A stretch of 15,145 nt of DNA from Candidatus Omnitrophota bacterium (GTDB taxonomy: Bacteria; Omnitrophota; Gorgyraeia; Tantalellales; Tantalellaceae), in assembly GCA_013204685.1 (NCBI GenBank), contig JABMSC010000084.1, forward strand, positions 1 to 15,145, in the 5' to 3' direction. The notes under the pieces are model-generated. The model ran no database searches, was not told where the DNA came from, and worked only from the letters and a program-made list of their open reading frames with translations. Made by a program: the position numbers and the translations under genes. Below are positions 1 to 6,568 of the stretch, one piece after another. The first letter of the stretch is position 1; each line of letters opens with the position of its first letter.

Positions 1-26
1 GCCTTGCTCGGTAAAAAAACTGCGGG

Positions 27-75
27 CCCCGTTACAAATTCCAAAGAAATTTATAACGGGGCGCGCGGCACTCCC
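27..75. repeat. Degenerate copy of the palindromic element
   Basis: An 8-bp perfect inverted repeat (27-34 with 54-61) carries the same CCCCGTTA/TAACGGGG ends as the inner stems of the elements at 166 and 1483, and is followed by a GCGGCACTCCC stretch resembling their right arm. An AAATT/AATTT pairing (36-40 with 48-52) extends the hairpin. The loop sequence differs and the left outer arm is not recognisable, so this is probably a decayed or different family member. The rest of 1-165 shows nothing else I can support. Confidence 0.45.
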
Positions 76-165
76 TTCCATGCCCTATTTGTTTAAAGTC
101 CCTACAGTATACCCAAGGTGCTGTTATGAAGCCTAGCCATGAACTCTCTCTGGGGGAGGAAGCCG

Positions 166-291
166 GGGGGAGTATTCCGTGCTCAAACATGCGGCCTCAC
201 CCCGTTAGAAAAACCTTTTTCTAACGGGGCCTGCTTCGTTCGGCCGAACTGCGCCGGAACACTCCCCCGATCTTCTGGATCTCTCGGTTGG
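166..291. repeat. Palindromic repeat element, copy 1 (MITE/REP-like)
   Basis: The outer arms are 14-bp inverted repeats (166-179 and 255-268) with one mismatch. Inside is a perfect 14-bp stem (200-213 with 216-229). A further tail of about 20 bp (272-291) is shared with the copy at 1483-1610. The two copies match closely over the whole length, including the non-palindromic spacers, so this is a dispersed element and not a chance hairpin. It encodes no transposase, and I see no clear target-site duplication. There is no T-run after the inner stem, so it is not a standard terminator. Confidence 0.85.
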
Positions 292-324
292 CGACGATGT
301 GACTCAACATCCAACACTATCGCA

Positions 325-353
325 TTGACACTCCCCGACTAAATCCTTATACT
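325..353 (+). promoter_or_regulatory. Sigma70-type promoter of plsC, apparently leaderless
   Basis: The -35 box TTGACA (325-330) is a perfect consensus match. It is followed by a 17-bp spacer and the -10 box TATACT (348-353). The expected transcription start, about 7 nt after the -10 box, falls at 360-361, which is the ATG itself. No Shine-Dalgarno sequence precedes the ATG, consistent with a leaderless transcript. Confidence 0.75.
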
Positions 354-360
354 TACTCTT

Positions 361-1092
361 ATGGATGTATTAATATCAATATTAATTTGGACGATGGATA
401 TAATCCTGACGGTCATCCTTTTCCTGATTGAAGCGGTTCTTACTATCGCTACTTATCCCTTCGACAAGAAAAGAAAACTTATTCACGCGCAGTGTTTCTG
501 GTGGTCGGATATTGTAATAGGGATGAATCCGAAATGGCATCTTGAAGTAAAAGGCCTCGAAAATATAGACCCAAACCAGGCATATGTAGCTGTTGCCAAC
601 CATCTTAGTCTAGCCGATATCATAGTCATGTACCAGACTCGCATGCAGTTCAAATGGGTGGCAAAAGAAAGTTTATTTAAACTTCCCTTTGTCGGCTGGT
701 GCCTTTCTCTTTCGAAACACATCCGGATCACACGGGGTGAATTCGGGAGCATAAAGAAGGTTTACCGCGCAGCAGCAGAATGGCTTAGAGAAGATATATC
801 GGTTATGTTCTTCCCCGAAGGCACACGTTCAGAAACAGGCGAGATGTTGGAATTCCAGAACGGTCCTTTTAAGCTTGCTATAAAAGAAAAACGGCCCGTT
901 CTTCCTATAGTTATAACGGGAACTTCTGAAGCTATCCCCAAAGGGGGGTGGGTATTGACGACGAATGTATCCGTCACGTTGGCAGTGTTACCTCCGGTAG
1001 ATACGAGCGGATATAAACCCGGAGATTTTGCCGAGCTGAGAGATCTTGTAAAAAGAAAGATGACCGAAGAGCAGGGGATAGACGAGGATTAA
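361..1092 (+). CDS. plsC: PlsC-type 1-acyl-glycerol-3-phosphate acyltransferase
   Basis: Predicted lysophosphatidate acyltransferase of the inner membrane: it transfers a fatty acyl group to 1-acyl-glycerol-3-phosphate to make phosphatidate. The 243-residue length fits the family. An N-terminal hydrophobic segment (about 3-32) should anchor it. The catalytic H-x4-D motif is NHLSLAD (H81, D86), the substrate-binding motif is FPEGTR (E153-R156), and the block-4 motif is VLPIVI (180-185). The start is chosen because the promoter at 325-353 ends exactly there; the lack of a ribosome binding site is explained by leaderless transcription. A later in-frame ATG (391) would cut the membrane segment. 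The gene leads a two-gene unit with the secreted protein at 1123. A related acyltransferase with slightly different specificity cannot be excluded. Confidence 0.9.
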   Translation: MDVLISILIWTMDIILTVILFLIEAVLTIATYPFDKKRKLIHAQCFWWSDIVIGMNPKWHLEVKGLENIDPNQAYVAVANHLSLADIIVMYQTRMQFKWVAKESLFKLPFVGWCLSLSKHIRITRGEFGSIKKVYRAAAEWLREDISVMFFPEGTRSETGEMLEFQNGPFKLAIKEKRPVLPIVITGTSEAIPKGGWVLTTNVSVTLAVLPPVDTSGYKPGDFAELRDLVKRKMTEEQGIDED

Positions 1093-1111
1093 AACTCTCA
1101 CTTATATAATA

Positions 1112-1120
1112 AAGGAGGAG
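1112..1120 (+). promoter_or_regulatory. Strong ribosome binding site of the small secreted protein
   Basis: AAGGAGGAG lies just upstream of the ATG at 1123. It contrasts with the absent Shine-Dalgarno of plsC, the gene just before it. Confidence 0.8.
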
Positions 1121-1122
1121 AT

Positions 1123-1416
1123 ATGAAAAGATTTTTAGTGATATTGATGATCGCAGTGTTTTTCCTGATGAGCGCATCTCCAGCTGATGCTCTTTTTGGA
1201 ATAGGAAAGAAAGAGACGAAACCAAAGGCTGCTGGAGATATTGCCTCGTCCGGCATTGTAAACGTTGGCCAGGGAGCTGTCAGCCCGGATGACACTAAAA
1301 AGTTTCAGGAAGGACAGGCTAAAAAGCTGGAAGAGAATAAAAAACGGCAGGAAGCCGTAAGACGTCAGCAGGAAGCCGAAAGAATGCAGCAGATCAGGCA
1401 GCAGGGGGCCAGGTAG
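1123..1416 (+). CDS. Small secreted protein, function unknown
   Basis: This 97-residue protein is not a family I recognise. It starts with a clear Sec signal peptide: charged MKR, a hydrophobic core (4-17), and a likely cleavage after ADA (residue 23). The mature part of about 74 residues has a short Gly/Ala/Val stretch (36-54), followed from about 58 to the end by a Lys/Glu/Gln/Arg-rich segment with almost no hydrophobic residues, probably a charged helix. There is no cysteine, so it is not a lipoprotein. The start is supported by a strong ribosome binding site. It lies 30 bp after plsC and before a strong terminator, so it is the last gene of that unit. It should reside in the periplasm or be exported. 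Confidence 0.75.
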   Translation: MKRFLVILMIAVFFLMSASPADALFGIGKKETKPKAAGDIASSGIVNVGQGAVSPDDTKKFQEGQAKKLEENKKRQEAVRRQQEAERMQQIRQQGAR

Positions 1417-1441
1417 GTCCAAGGCGGCATACAACTTTAAC

Positions 1442-1473
1442 GCCCTCTCAGGAAACTGAGGGGGCTTTTTTTT
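1442..1473 (+). terminator. Intrinsic terminator after the plsC unit
   Basis: A 10-bp GC-rich stem (1442-1451 with 1456-1465, one G-T pair) closed by a GAAA tetraloop is followed directly by eight T residues. It lies 25 bp after the stop of the small secreted protein. The opposite strand has no T-run after the hairpin, so it should not end the convergent patatin transcript. Confidence 0.93.
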
Positions 1474-1482
1474 GTGAAGATT

Positions 1483-1610
1483 GGGGGAGTGTTCCGTGCT
1501 CAGACATGCGGCCTCACCCCATTAGAAAAACCTTTTTCTAACGGGGCCTGCTTCGTTCGATCTAAACTGCGCGCGGAACACTCCCCCAACCTTCTGGATC
1601 TCTCGGTTGG
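1483..1610. repeat. Palindromic repeat element, copy 2 (MITE/REP-like)
   Basis: The outer arms are perfect 14-bp inverted repeats (1483-1496 and 1574-1587), extending to 17 bp with one mismatch. The inner stem (1517-1530 with 1533-1546) has one mismatch. The tail 1591-1610 matches copy 1, and here it can also form a small CAACC/GGTTG hairpin (1588-1592 with 1606-1610). The element fills the gap between the terminator at 1473 and the 3' end of the convergent patatin gene. That is a typical neutral insertion site and could place a large RNA hairpin at the patatin mRNA end. Confidence 0.87.
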
Positions 1611-1642
1611 GGTTGGTTCGATCTGCAGCCTGGCCAGGGACG

Positions 1643-3856
1643 TTAGAATAATCTTCCCAGAAACAGGAAGAACTGTCCTTCTTCTGTTCCGTCGGCGACC
1701 GCGTACCCCACATAGAGGGGCCCGACAAGAGTGTCAAGTCCCAGAAAAGCGCTTCCTGAGACATGGAGTTTTGTCACATCAACATGTCGGAAATCATTCC
1801 AGGTGTTACCCGTTTCAAACGATCCGCCCACATAGACCCCCTTAAGAAGCATTGAGGATCTTTGCAGGAGGTCGTAATAATAGACGGCCTGGCCTAATCC
1901 AAAATGTTGTCCACGGAGCTGATCTTTACGGTATCCGGATAGCTGCGAAAACCCACCCAGAGTGAATTCATCATAGAAGGGTATATTGCTTCCCAGATTT
2001 GTTCCACCTTCGAGGCCCACGATAACAGTATGTTTTTTCCAGAAAGTAGTGGCCTTTGCGGTTTTAAATTGCAGTTTCGTATAGGTATCCTGGGCGCCAA
2101 GGAACTGTTGTGAAAGGTATAGGTCAGTGTAGTTTACTATCCCGGACTTAGGAAAGTAGACATTATCAAACTGGTCGTAGGTGAATCTGCTAAACCAGGC
2201 GGCCAGTTTTTTATCTTTGAATTTGGGAAGGTTCTTGTCTCCAACGATCGATTCGGCGCTGGCTATCCCATAATAGTATCCCGAACGAAGTTCCGCCGCG
2301 GTCCCAAAGTTCATTCCCTGATCCATCCCCCCGACCAGTTTGCGGACCCGGTACCGGGCGATCCTATCGTTGCCGTCATAAACGTCAGGAACATCCTGCA
2401 AGATAAAAAACTGTGGTGCTACGAAAAAACGTTCTGCGTAATCCAGAGGCTGATAAAACTGGGTTGCTATTCCTGCGGGTCGGCCCATTTGCCCTTCGAT
2501 AGTCAATTCCCCGCCAAGCGCATTAAGCTGACGCCTCTTGTACTGCACCATAAGGTTATAAAAGTTATCCCCTGCAAAATCATCACTAAGCTTCGCACCG
2601 AACTTCAAGTAATTTGGCCCCCAGTTCTTTTCCTGCGCTGTAATTTCCAGGATGTATTTTCCTTCTTCAATGGCCAGATTGTAATTTACCTGTTCAAAAT
2701 CCCCGATGTCATAAATACGTGTGAGATCTTTCTCTACAATGTTTTCATCAAACACCTGTCCTGATCTACTTTTTATCCGTGCCCTTATGGCTTTTTCGGA
2801 TACCCTTGAGTTGTTGATGATACGTATAGATTCGATTATTATCGGAGGTTGCATTGCGCGTCTGTGACTTTCCAGATATTTTTTGTATTCACTTGGCGAA
2901 AGAGAGTATTTTTTAAATTGTTCGACAAATTCTTTAGCCGCTTTTTCACCCATATTAATAAGCTCTAAGGATTTATCAAAATCCATCATGGTGAGGTCAC
3001 CAAGATCGGGTTTTATAAGGATATCTTCCTTGCCCAGCTTTGCGATTTGCCTTTTGACGTTTTGTTCACCCATAATGCTCGAGACCTGCATCATAATTGC
3101 CATAAACGAGTTTAAGTCATCTCCCGATAAAAGGGGAGAACCGACATCTACTGCAATTACAATGTCTGCCCCCATGTCCTGAGCAACATCAATTGGAAGA
3201 TTTTTAGTGTAAAGCCCGTCTACCAGCATCTGGTTGTTTATGACAACGGGGGAGAAGGCCCCGCCCACTGACATGCTAGCCCTGATAGCTTCAACCGGAT
3301 TGCCATCTTTAAGGGTTACAGATTCTCCTGTTTCCAAGTTCGTTGCAACACATCTAAAGCGGATCGGGAATTGATCAAAGTTTTCGACAGGTGTTTTCGG
3401 TGCGATCGTTTTTAATAAAAAATCAAGTTTTTGACCTGCAACGATACCAGGAGGAAGCGTAAGCTTTCCTTTCTGAAGGCCTGCTTCAAAAGGAAGTAAA
3501 CGGTACTGGTCACGTTTTTCACGGAAATTTAGATTTTCCCGGGGAGGCTTATCATTAAAAAGCGCATTCCAGTCCTGGGCGCCCAGAATATCTTCTATCT
3601 CCTGTGGGGAAAGACCTGTAGCATAACCACCGCCTACAACAGCCCCCATGCTGTTCCCCACAACGATATCAACAGGGACACGGCATTCCTCAAGAACCTT
3701 AAGGACCCCCACGTGCGCCGAGCCAAGTGCACCACCACCGGATAGGACTACTGCTATAGTCGGCCGGTTAAATGGATTCATGTCGGCAGATGTTTGATAG
3801 TGGCAAAATTGACCCGCAAAGATCACCCCGAATAATATAATAAGAAATTTTCTCAT
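1643..3856 (-). CDS. PlpD-like patatin phospholipase with outer-membrane barrel
   Basis: Predicted secreted phospholipase A of the patatin/PlpD type (type Vd-like), 737 residues. The order is signal peptide (about 1-24), patatin domain (32-about 315), a POTRA-like domain (about 338-408) and a BamA/Omp85-type beta-barrel (about 415-737) that ends in Phe, as outer-membrane barrels usually do. Catalytic signatures are intact: oxyanion loop GGGALG (40-45), nucleophile GNSMG (S69) and the Asp-Gly of the dyad (D213-G214). It should hydrolyse acyl chains from phospholipids at the outer membrane or after export. The ATG at 3856 is chosen over the open frame to 3964 because AAAAGGGG lies just upstream of it, it begins the signal peptide, and the longer version would overlap the promoter. 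It is transcribed divergently from the acyl synthetase. Substrate preference and whether the enzyme domain is released are unknown. Confidence 0.92.
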   Translation of the reverse strand: MRKFLIILFGVIFAGQFCHYQTSADMNPFNRPTIAVVLSGGGALGSAHVGVLKVLEECRVPVDIVVGNSMGAVVGGGYATGLSPQEIEDILGAQDWNALFNDKPPRENLNFREKRDQYRLLPFEAGLQKGKLTLPPGIVAGQKLDFLLKTIAPKTPVENFDQFPIRFRCVATNLETGESVTLKDGNPVEAIRASMSVGGAFSPVVINNQMLVDGLYTKNLPIDVAQDMGADIVIAVDVGSPLLSGDDLNSFMAIMMQVSSIMGEQNVKRQIAKLGKEDILIKPDLGDLTMMDFDKSLELINMGEKAAKEFVEQFKKYSLSPSEYKKYLESHRRAMQPPIIIESIRIINNSRVSEKAIRARIKSRSGQVFDENIVEKDLTRIYDIGDFEQVNYNLAIEEGKYILEITAQEKNWGPNYLKFGAKLSDDFAGDNFYNLMVQYKRRQLNALGGELTIEGQMGRPAGIATQFYQPLDYAERFFVAPQFFILQDVPDVYDGNDRIARYRVRKLVGGMDQGMNFGTAAELRSGYYYGIASAESIVGDKNLPKFKDKKLAAWFSRFTYDQFDNVYFPKSGIVNYTDLYLSQQFLGAQDTYTKLQFKTAKATTFWKKHTVIVGLEGGTNLGSNIPFYDEFTLGGFSQLSGYRKDQLRGQHFGLGQAVYYYDLLQRSSMLLKGVYVGGSFETGNTWNDFRHVDVTKLHVSGSAFLGLDTLVGPLYVGYAVADGTEEGQFFLFLGRLF

Positions 3857-3888
3857 AATTCCCCTTTTGTTTAATAGATGACATAGTA

Positions 3889-3916
3889 AGTATATCGTAT
3901 AGCGAGTAATTATCAA
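3889..3916 (-). promoter_or_regulatory. Promoter of the patatin gene
   Basis: Reading the minus strand, a -35 box TTGATA (3911-3916) is followed by a 16-bp spacer and a -10 box TATACT (3889-3894). A start near 3882 gives a leader of about 26 nt that contains the purine-rich ribosome binding site before the ATG at 3856. Confidence 0.6.
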
Positions 3917-3921
3917 ATATT

Positions 3922-3951
3922 TTGCGACCTGATTATATACTTTGGTATAAT
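3922..3951 (+). promoter_or_regulatory. Promoter of the acyl synthetase, apparently leaderless
   Basis: The -35 box TTGCGA (3922-3927), 18-bp spacer and perfect -10 box TATAAT (3946-3951) point to a transcription start at about 3958, the A of the ATG. No ribosome binding site is visible. The -35 boxes of this promoter and of the opposite patatin promoter are only 5 bp apart. Confidence 0.7.
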
Positions 3952-3957
3952 ATCCAT

Positions 3958-5676
3958 ATGACAAACTTCAACTTTGAAGACCTCTCGATCATAAAATTTC
4001 TGGAAACCGTTAACAAGAAATATGACGGACGGACGGCCCTTCAGATAAAAACTGAGGCAGGAACTTTCAGGAAGCTTACCTTCAGCGAACTGGGCAAGCA
4101 GGCCGTCAATGTGTCATCTGCCCTTATAAAGCTTGGCGTCAAAAAGGGCGAGAAGGTTGCGATTATTTCTGAAAACCGTCCCGCATGGGCCGTTGCATGT
4201 TTCGGAACCATATTGGCTTCCGGTGTAGTAGTTCCGGTAGACGTGAAATTGAGTGAAAAAGAAGTGCAGTTTATTTTAAATCACTCCGAGACGAAATGCG
4301 TTTTCGTTAGCGGTAAATACCTTGATGTAATTGAAACTCTCAGGTCAGTCCTTCCTTATCTTGAGCATGTAATCCTTCTGGATGACATTAAGCATCACGA
4401 TGAGATCTTGATGAAAGATCTAAAAGCACAAAAGCAGGAAGAGAAGAAGAGGCCCATATACCCGGAAGATACGGCGCTACTTGTCTATACTTCAGGAACC
4501 ACAGGGGTTGCCAAGGGGATCGAGCTTACGTATAAAAACTTTTTATTCCAGGTGCATGCCCTGGATGAAATGATAAAGTACAGTGACTCCGACAGGTTCC
4601 TTTCAATACTTCCCCTGAATCATACGCTTGAAATTACAGGCGGGCTTATTGCCCCTCTATTTGCGGGAGCGTGCATAACCTATTCTGACAGCCTGAAGCC
4701 TGATAAGCTTATCGCGCTTATGAAAGAGACAAAAACAACAGTCATGATATCGGTGCCTCTCGTTTTAAAGATGATACATGATGCGATAATGAAAAAAGCC
4801 GGTAAACTTAGCCCCCCTAAAAGAAAGATGTTCATTTTTCTCTTAAAAACATCAAGATTCATGATGAGTATCAATAGAGGTATCGGTAAGGTGTTTTTCA
4901 GATCTGTGCATGACGAATTTGGTGGTCACTTAAGAGGGTTCATAACTGGCGGGGCTCCCTTAAATAAGGAAGTAGAGATCAATATAAATGCTCTCGGATT
5001 CAGGGTGTTGCAAGGGTACGGGCTTACGGAAACTGCCCCGGTCATCTCGGTTAACACTTTGAAATACAATAGAATTGGATCCGCCGGAAAGGCCATTCCG
5101 GGTGTTGAGGTAAAGGTCGTAAAGAAATCAAAAACCGACCCCACGGGTGAAATAGCTACGAAGGGGCCGCACATGATGAGGGGTTATTATAAAGATCCGG
5201 ATAAGACTAAAGAGGTTATTAAGGATGGCTGGCTTCATACAGGTGATATTGGACATGTGGACAGAAGAGGGTATCTGTACATTTCCGGAAGGGAAAGAAA
5301 TCTGATAGTGCTTGGCTCCGGGAAAAAGGTTTTTCCGGAAGAAGTGGAAGCAGTGATCGAAAAAAGTCCCTATATAAAGGAAATATGTGTATTAGCCAGA
5401 ATTAGCACGAAAGGACGGAAAGCAGGAACCGAGGAAGTTTACGCCGTTATTGTTCCTGAGCTTGATGTGTTTACCCCGGCCGAAAAATATGATAAACTTA
5501 GTATAAAAGAAAGGCTTAAACAGGAGCTCTCACGCCTAAGTAAGGAGCTGGCCAGTTATAAGAGGATAAGCGCCTTTGAAGTGTGGGAAGATGAACTTCC
5601 CAAAACAGCATCGAGAAAGATAAAGCGTAAGGCTGTTGAGGAGAAGGTGGGGATCACCGGGAGGATGATAAAATGA
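3958..5676 (+). CDS. Long-chain fatty acyl-CoA/ACP synthetase (AMP-binding)
   Basis: Adenylate-forming enzyme that activates a fatty acid with ATP to acyl-AMP and passes it to CoA or ACP; 572 residues. Motifs are the phosphate loop YTSGTTGVAKG (177-187), QGYGLTET (352-359), the ribose-binding TGD (428-430) and the C-terminal catalytic lysine, probably K554 in TASRKIKR. In that motif the usual Gly before the Lys is Arg (R553). The start at 3958 is preferred over an upstream TTG (3922), which is part of the -35 box. It is a clear paralogue of the synthetase domain at 9040, sharing GYGLTET, TGG and FGG contexts. It overlaps the next gene by 4 bp (ATGA). With no acyltransferase domain it may feed free fatty acids, perhaps released by the divergent phospholipase, back into lipid synthesis. 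CoA versus ACP as acceptor cannot be told from sequence. Confidence 0.9.
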   Translation: MTNFNFEDLSIIKFLETVNKKYDGRTALQIKTEAGTFRKLTFSELGKQAVNVSSALIKLGVKKGEKVAIISENRPAWAVACFGTILASGVVVPVDVKLSEKEVQFILNHSETKCVFVSGKYLDVIETLRSVLPYLEHVILLDDIKHHDEILMKDLKAQKQEEKKRPIYPEDTALLVYTSGTTGVAKGIELTYKNFLFQVHALDEMIKYSDSDRFLSILPLNHTLEITGGLIAPLFAGACITYSDSLKPDKLIALMKETKTTVMISVPLVLKMIHDAIMKKAGKLSPPKRKMFIFLLKTSRFMMSINRGIGKVFFRSVHDEFGGHLRGFITGGAPLNKEVEININALGFRVLQGYGLTETAPVISVNTLKYNRIGSAGKAIPGVEVKVVKKSKTDPTGEIATKGPHMMRGYYKDPDKTKEVIKDGWLHTGDIGHVDRRGYLYISGRERNLIVLGSGKKVFPEEVEAVIEKSPYIKEICVLARISTKGRKAGTEEVYAVIVPELDVFTPAEKYDKLSIKERLKQELSRLSKELASYKRISAFEVWEDELPKTASRKIKRKAVEEKVGITGRMIK

Positions 5677-6449
5677 AAGTGTGTCATCCCCGTGAAAGCG
5701 GGGATCCAATAAAAACGATTATAGCCGTCACATTATGTCTATTTCTCTCAAGCGCACTTTTCGCGCAGACACTCGAGATGGGAGATGAGCTGTTCAGCCA
5801 GGCAAAATATGCCGAGACCATCCCTGTATATGAAAAGCTTCTGAAGGAGAACCCCGGAAGTTACGATCTTCTCTGGCGCATAAGCCGCAGTTACAGCCAG
5901 AAAGCGAACGAAGAAGACAGAAAACGCAAAAAAATAGAAGACCTGGAGAAATCAGTCGATTACGCAAAACAGGCAGTATCGGTAAACGGAAACGATTTTG
6001 AGGGACACCTCCAGCTGGCCACAAGTCTGGGTAAGATGTGCGCGTTTCTAACGAAAAAAGAACTGGTGCGCCTTTCTTATACAATAAGGGATGAAGCCCA
6101 AAAGGCGATAGAGCTCAGATCCGATAATTACGAAGCCTATCTTGTCTTAGGCGTGTGGAACAGAAAAGTTGCAGAAGCAAGCTGGATAGAGAAAAAATTA
6201 GCCAAGGCACTTTTCGGCGGCCTGCCCGAAGCGTCTCTCGAAGAAGCCGCAAAGAATATCAAAAAGTCAACAGAGCTCAATCCCAATTTTGCAGAAAGCC
6301 ACTATGAACTTGCCCGCGTGTATAATGCTCAAGATAAGAAAGATCTCGCCATCAAAGAGCTTGAAAAAGCGTTAAAATGCTCTGCGACTGATAAACGGCA
6401 AAAGAAAGTGAAGCGGCAGGCGGGGGAGATGCTGGCGCGGATAAAGTAG
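5673..6449 (+). CDS. Secreted TPR protein, RMDN-like
   Basis: This 258-residue protein has a signal peptide core at 15-30 (cleavage near FAQ, about 31) and helical TPR repeats across the mature part. TPR-like units include about 34-62, 93-124, 153-163 and 205-235 (AESHYELARVYNAQDKKDLAIKE region). The block LAKALFGGLPEASLEEAA (176-193), preceded by WNRKVAEASWIEKK, strongly recalls the regulator of microtubule dynamics (RMDN) TPR family, whose bacterial members are uncharacterised. It should be periplasmic. The ATG overlaps the stop of the acyl synthetase (ATGA), so translation is probably coupled. Odd feature: a GC-rich hairpin repeat (5682-5712) sits in frame between the start and the hydrophobic core, giving the N-terminal residues CHPRESGDP. 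No start codon lies between repeat and core, so the repeat must be translated. Role unknown; protein scaffolding is typical of TPRs. Confidence 0.82.
   Translation: MKVCHPRESGDPIKTIIAVTLCLFLSSALFAQTLEMGDELFSQAKYAETIPVYEKLLKENPGSYDLLWRISRSYSQKANEEDRKRKKIEDLEKSVDYAKQAVSVNGNDFEGHLQLATSLGKMCAFLTKKELVRLSYTIRDEAQKAIELRSDNYEAYLVLGVWNRKVAEASWIEKKLAKALFGGLPEASLEEAAKNIKKSTELNPNFAESHYELARVYNAQDKKDLAIKELEKALKCSATDKRQKKVKRQAGEMLARIK
5682..5712. repeat. Short GC-rich hairpin repeat, copy A, inside coding sequence
   Basis: The perfect arms ATCCCCG (5686-5692) and CGGGGAT (5699-5705) form a hairpin. The 31-bp stretch matches 7252-7282 at all but three positions. This short hairpin type is common as a dispersed repeat in many bacterial genomes, where it often shows up in translations as CHPRESGDP or similar. 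Here it lies within the first 14 codons of the TPR gene. Confidence 0.88.
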
Positions 6450-6513
6450 ATATAATTTTTAATCCCACCCTATGTGTTTTTATATTTAATCTTTTTTTAC
6501 CTCCAAAAATCAG

Positions 6514-6528
6514 TATAATTGTTATAAT
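6514..6528 (+). promoter_or_regulatory. Possible promoter region before the channel gene
   Basis: Two TATAAT boxes (6514-6519 and 6523-6528) lie in an AT-rich stretch between the TPR stop at 6449 and the channel start. No convincing -35 box sits at the right distance (only T-rich sequence near 6491-6497), so this is tentative. The 119-bp gap, the largest in the rightward run up to RtcB, supports a separate start of transcription. I see no terminator in the gap. Confidence 0.35.
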
Positions 6529-6555
6529 CATATAAAACCAGGTTGTGTGCGAAAC

Positions 6556-6563
6556 GGGGAGGG
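6556..6563 (+). promoter_or_regulatory. Ribosome binding site deciding the channel start
   Basis: GGGGAGGG lies 5 bp before the ATG at 6569. It favours that ATG over the in-frame GTG at 6545, which has no such site. Confidence 0.7.
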
Positions 6564-6568
6564 ATAAC

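Noticed and set aside
200..229. Inner stem of the palindromic element as an intrinsic terminator
   Set aside because: The stem is perfect but no T-run follows on either strand outside the stem.
161..296. Target-site duplication flanking the palindromic element
   Set aside because: Flanks of both copies were compared and no convincing direct repeat was found; G/C runs at the ends make short matches meaningless.
139..342. Open frame of 67 codons before plsC
   Set aside because: It runs straight through palindromic element copy 1 and the plsC promoter. The shared peptide with 1474-1845 is explained by repeated DNA, not by a protein family.
1474..1845. Open frame of 123 codons after the terminator
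   Set aside because: It starts in the terminator T-run, crosses repeat copy 2 and then reads antisense through the well-supported patatin/barrel gene.
3857..3964. 36-residue N-terminal extension of the patatin protein
   Set aside because: It would precede the signal peptide and cover the gene's own promoter. The ATG at 3856 has a good ribosome binding site.
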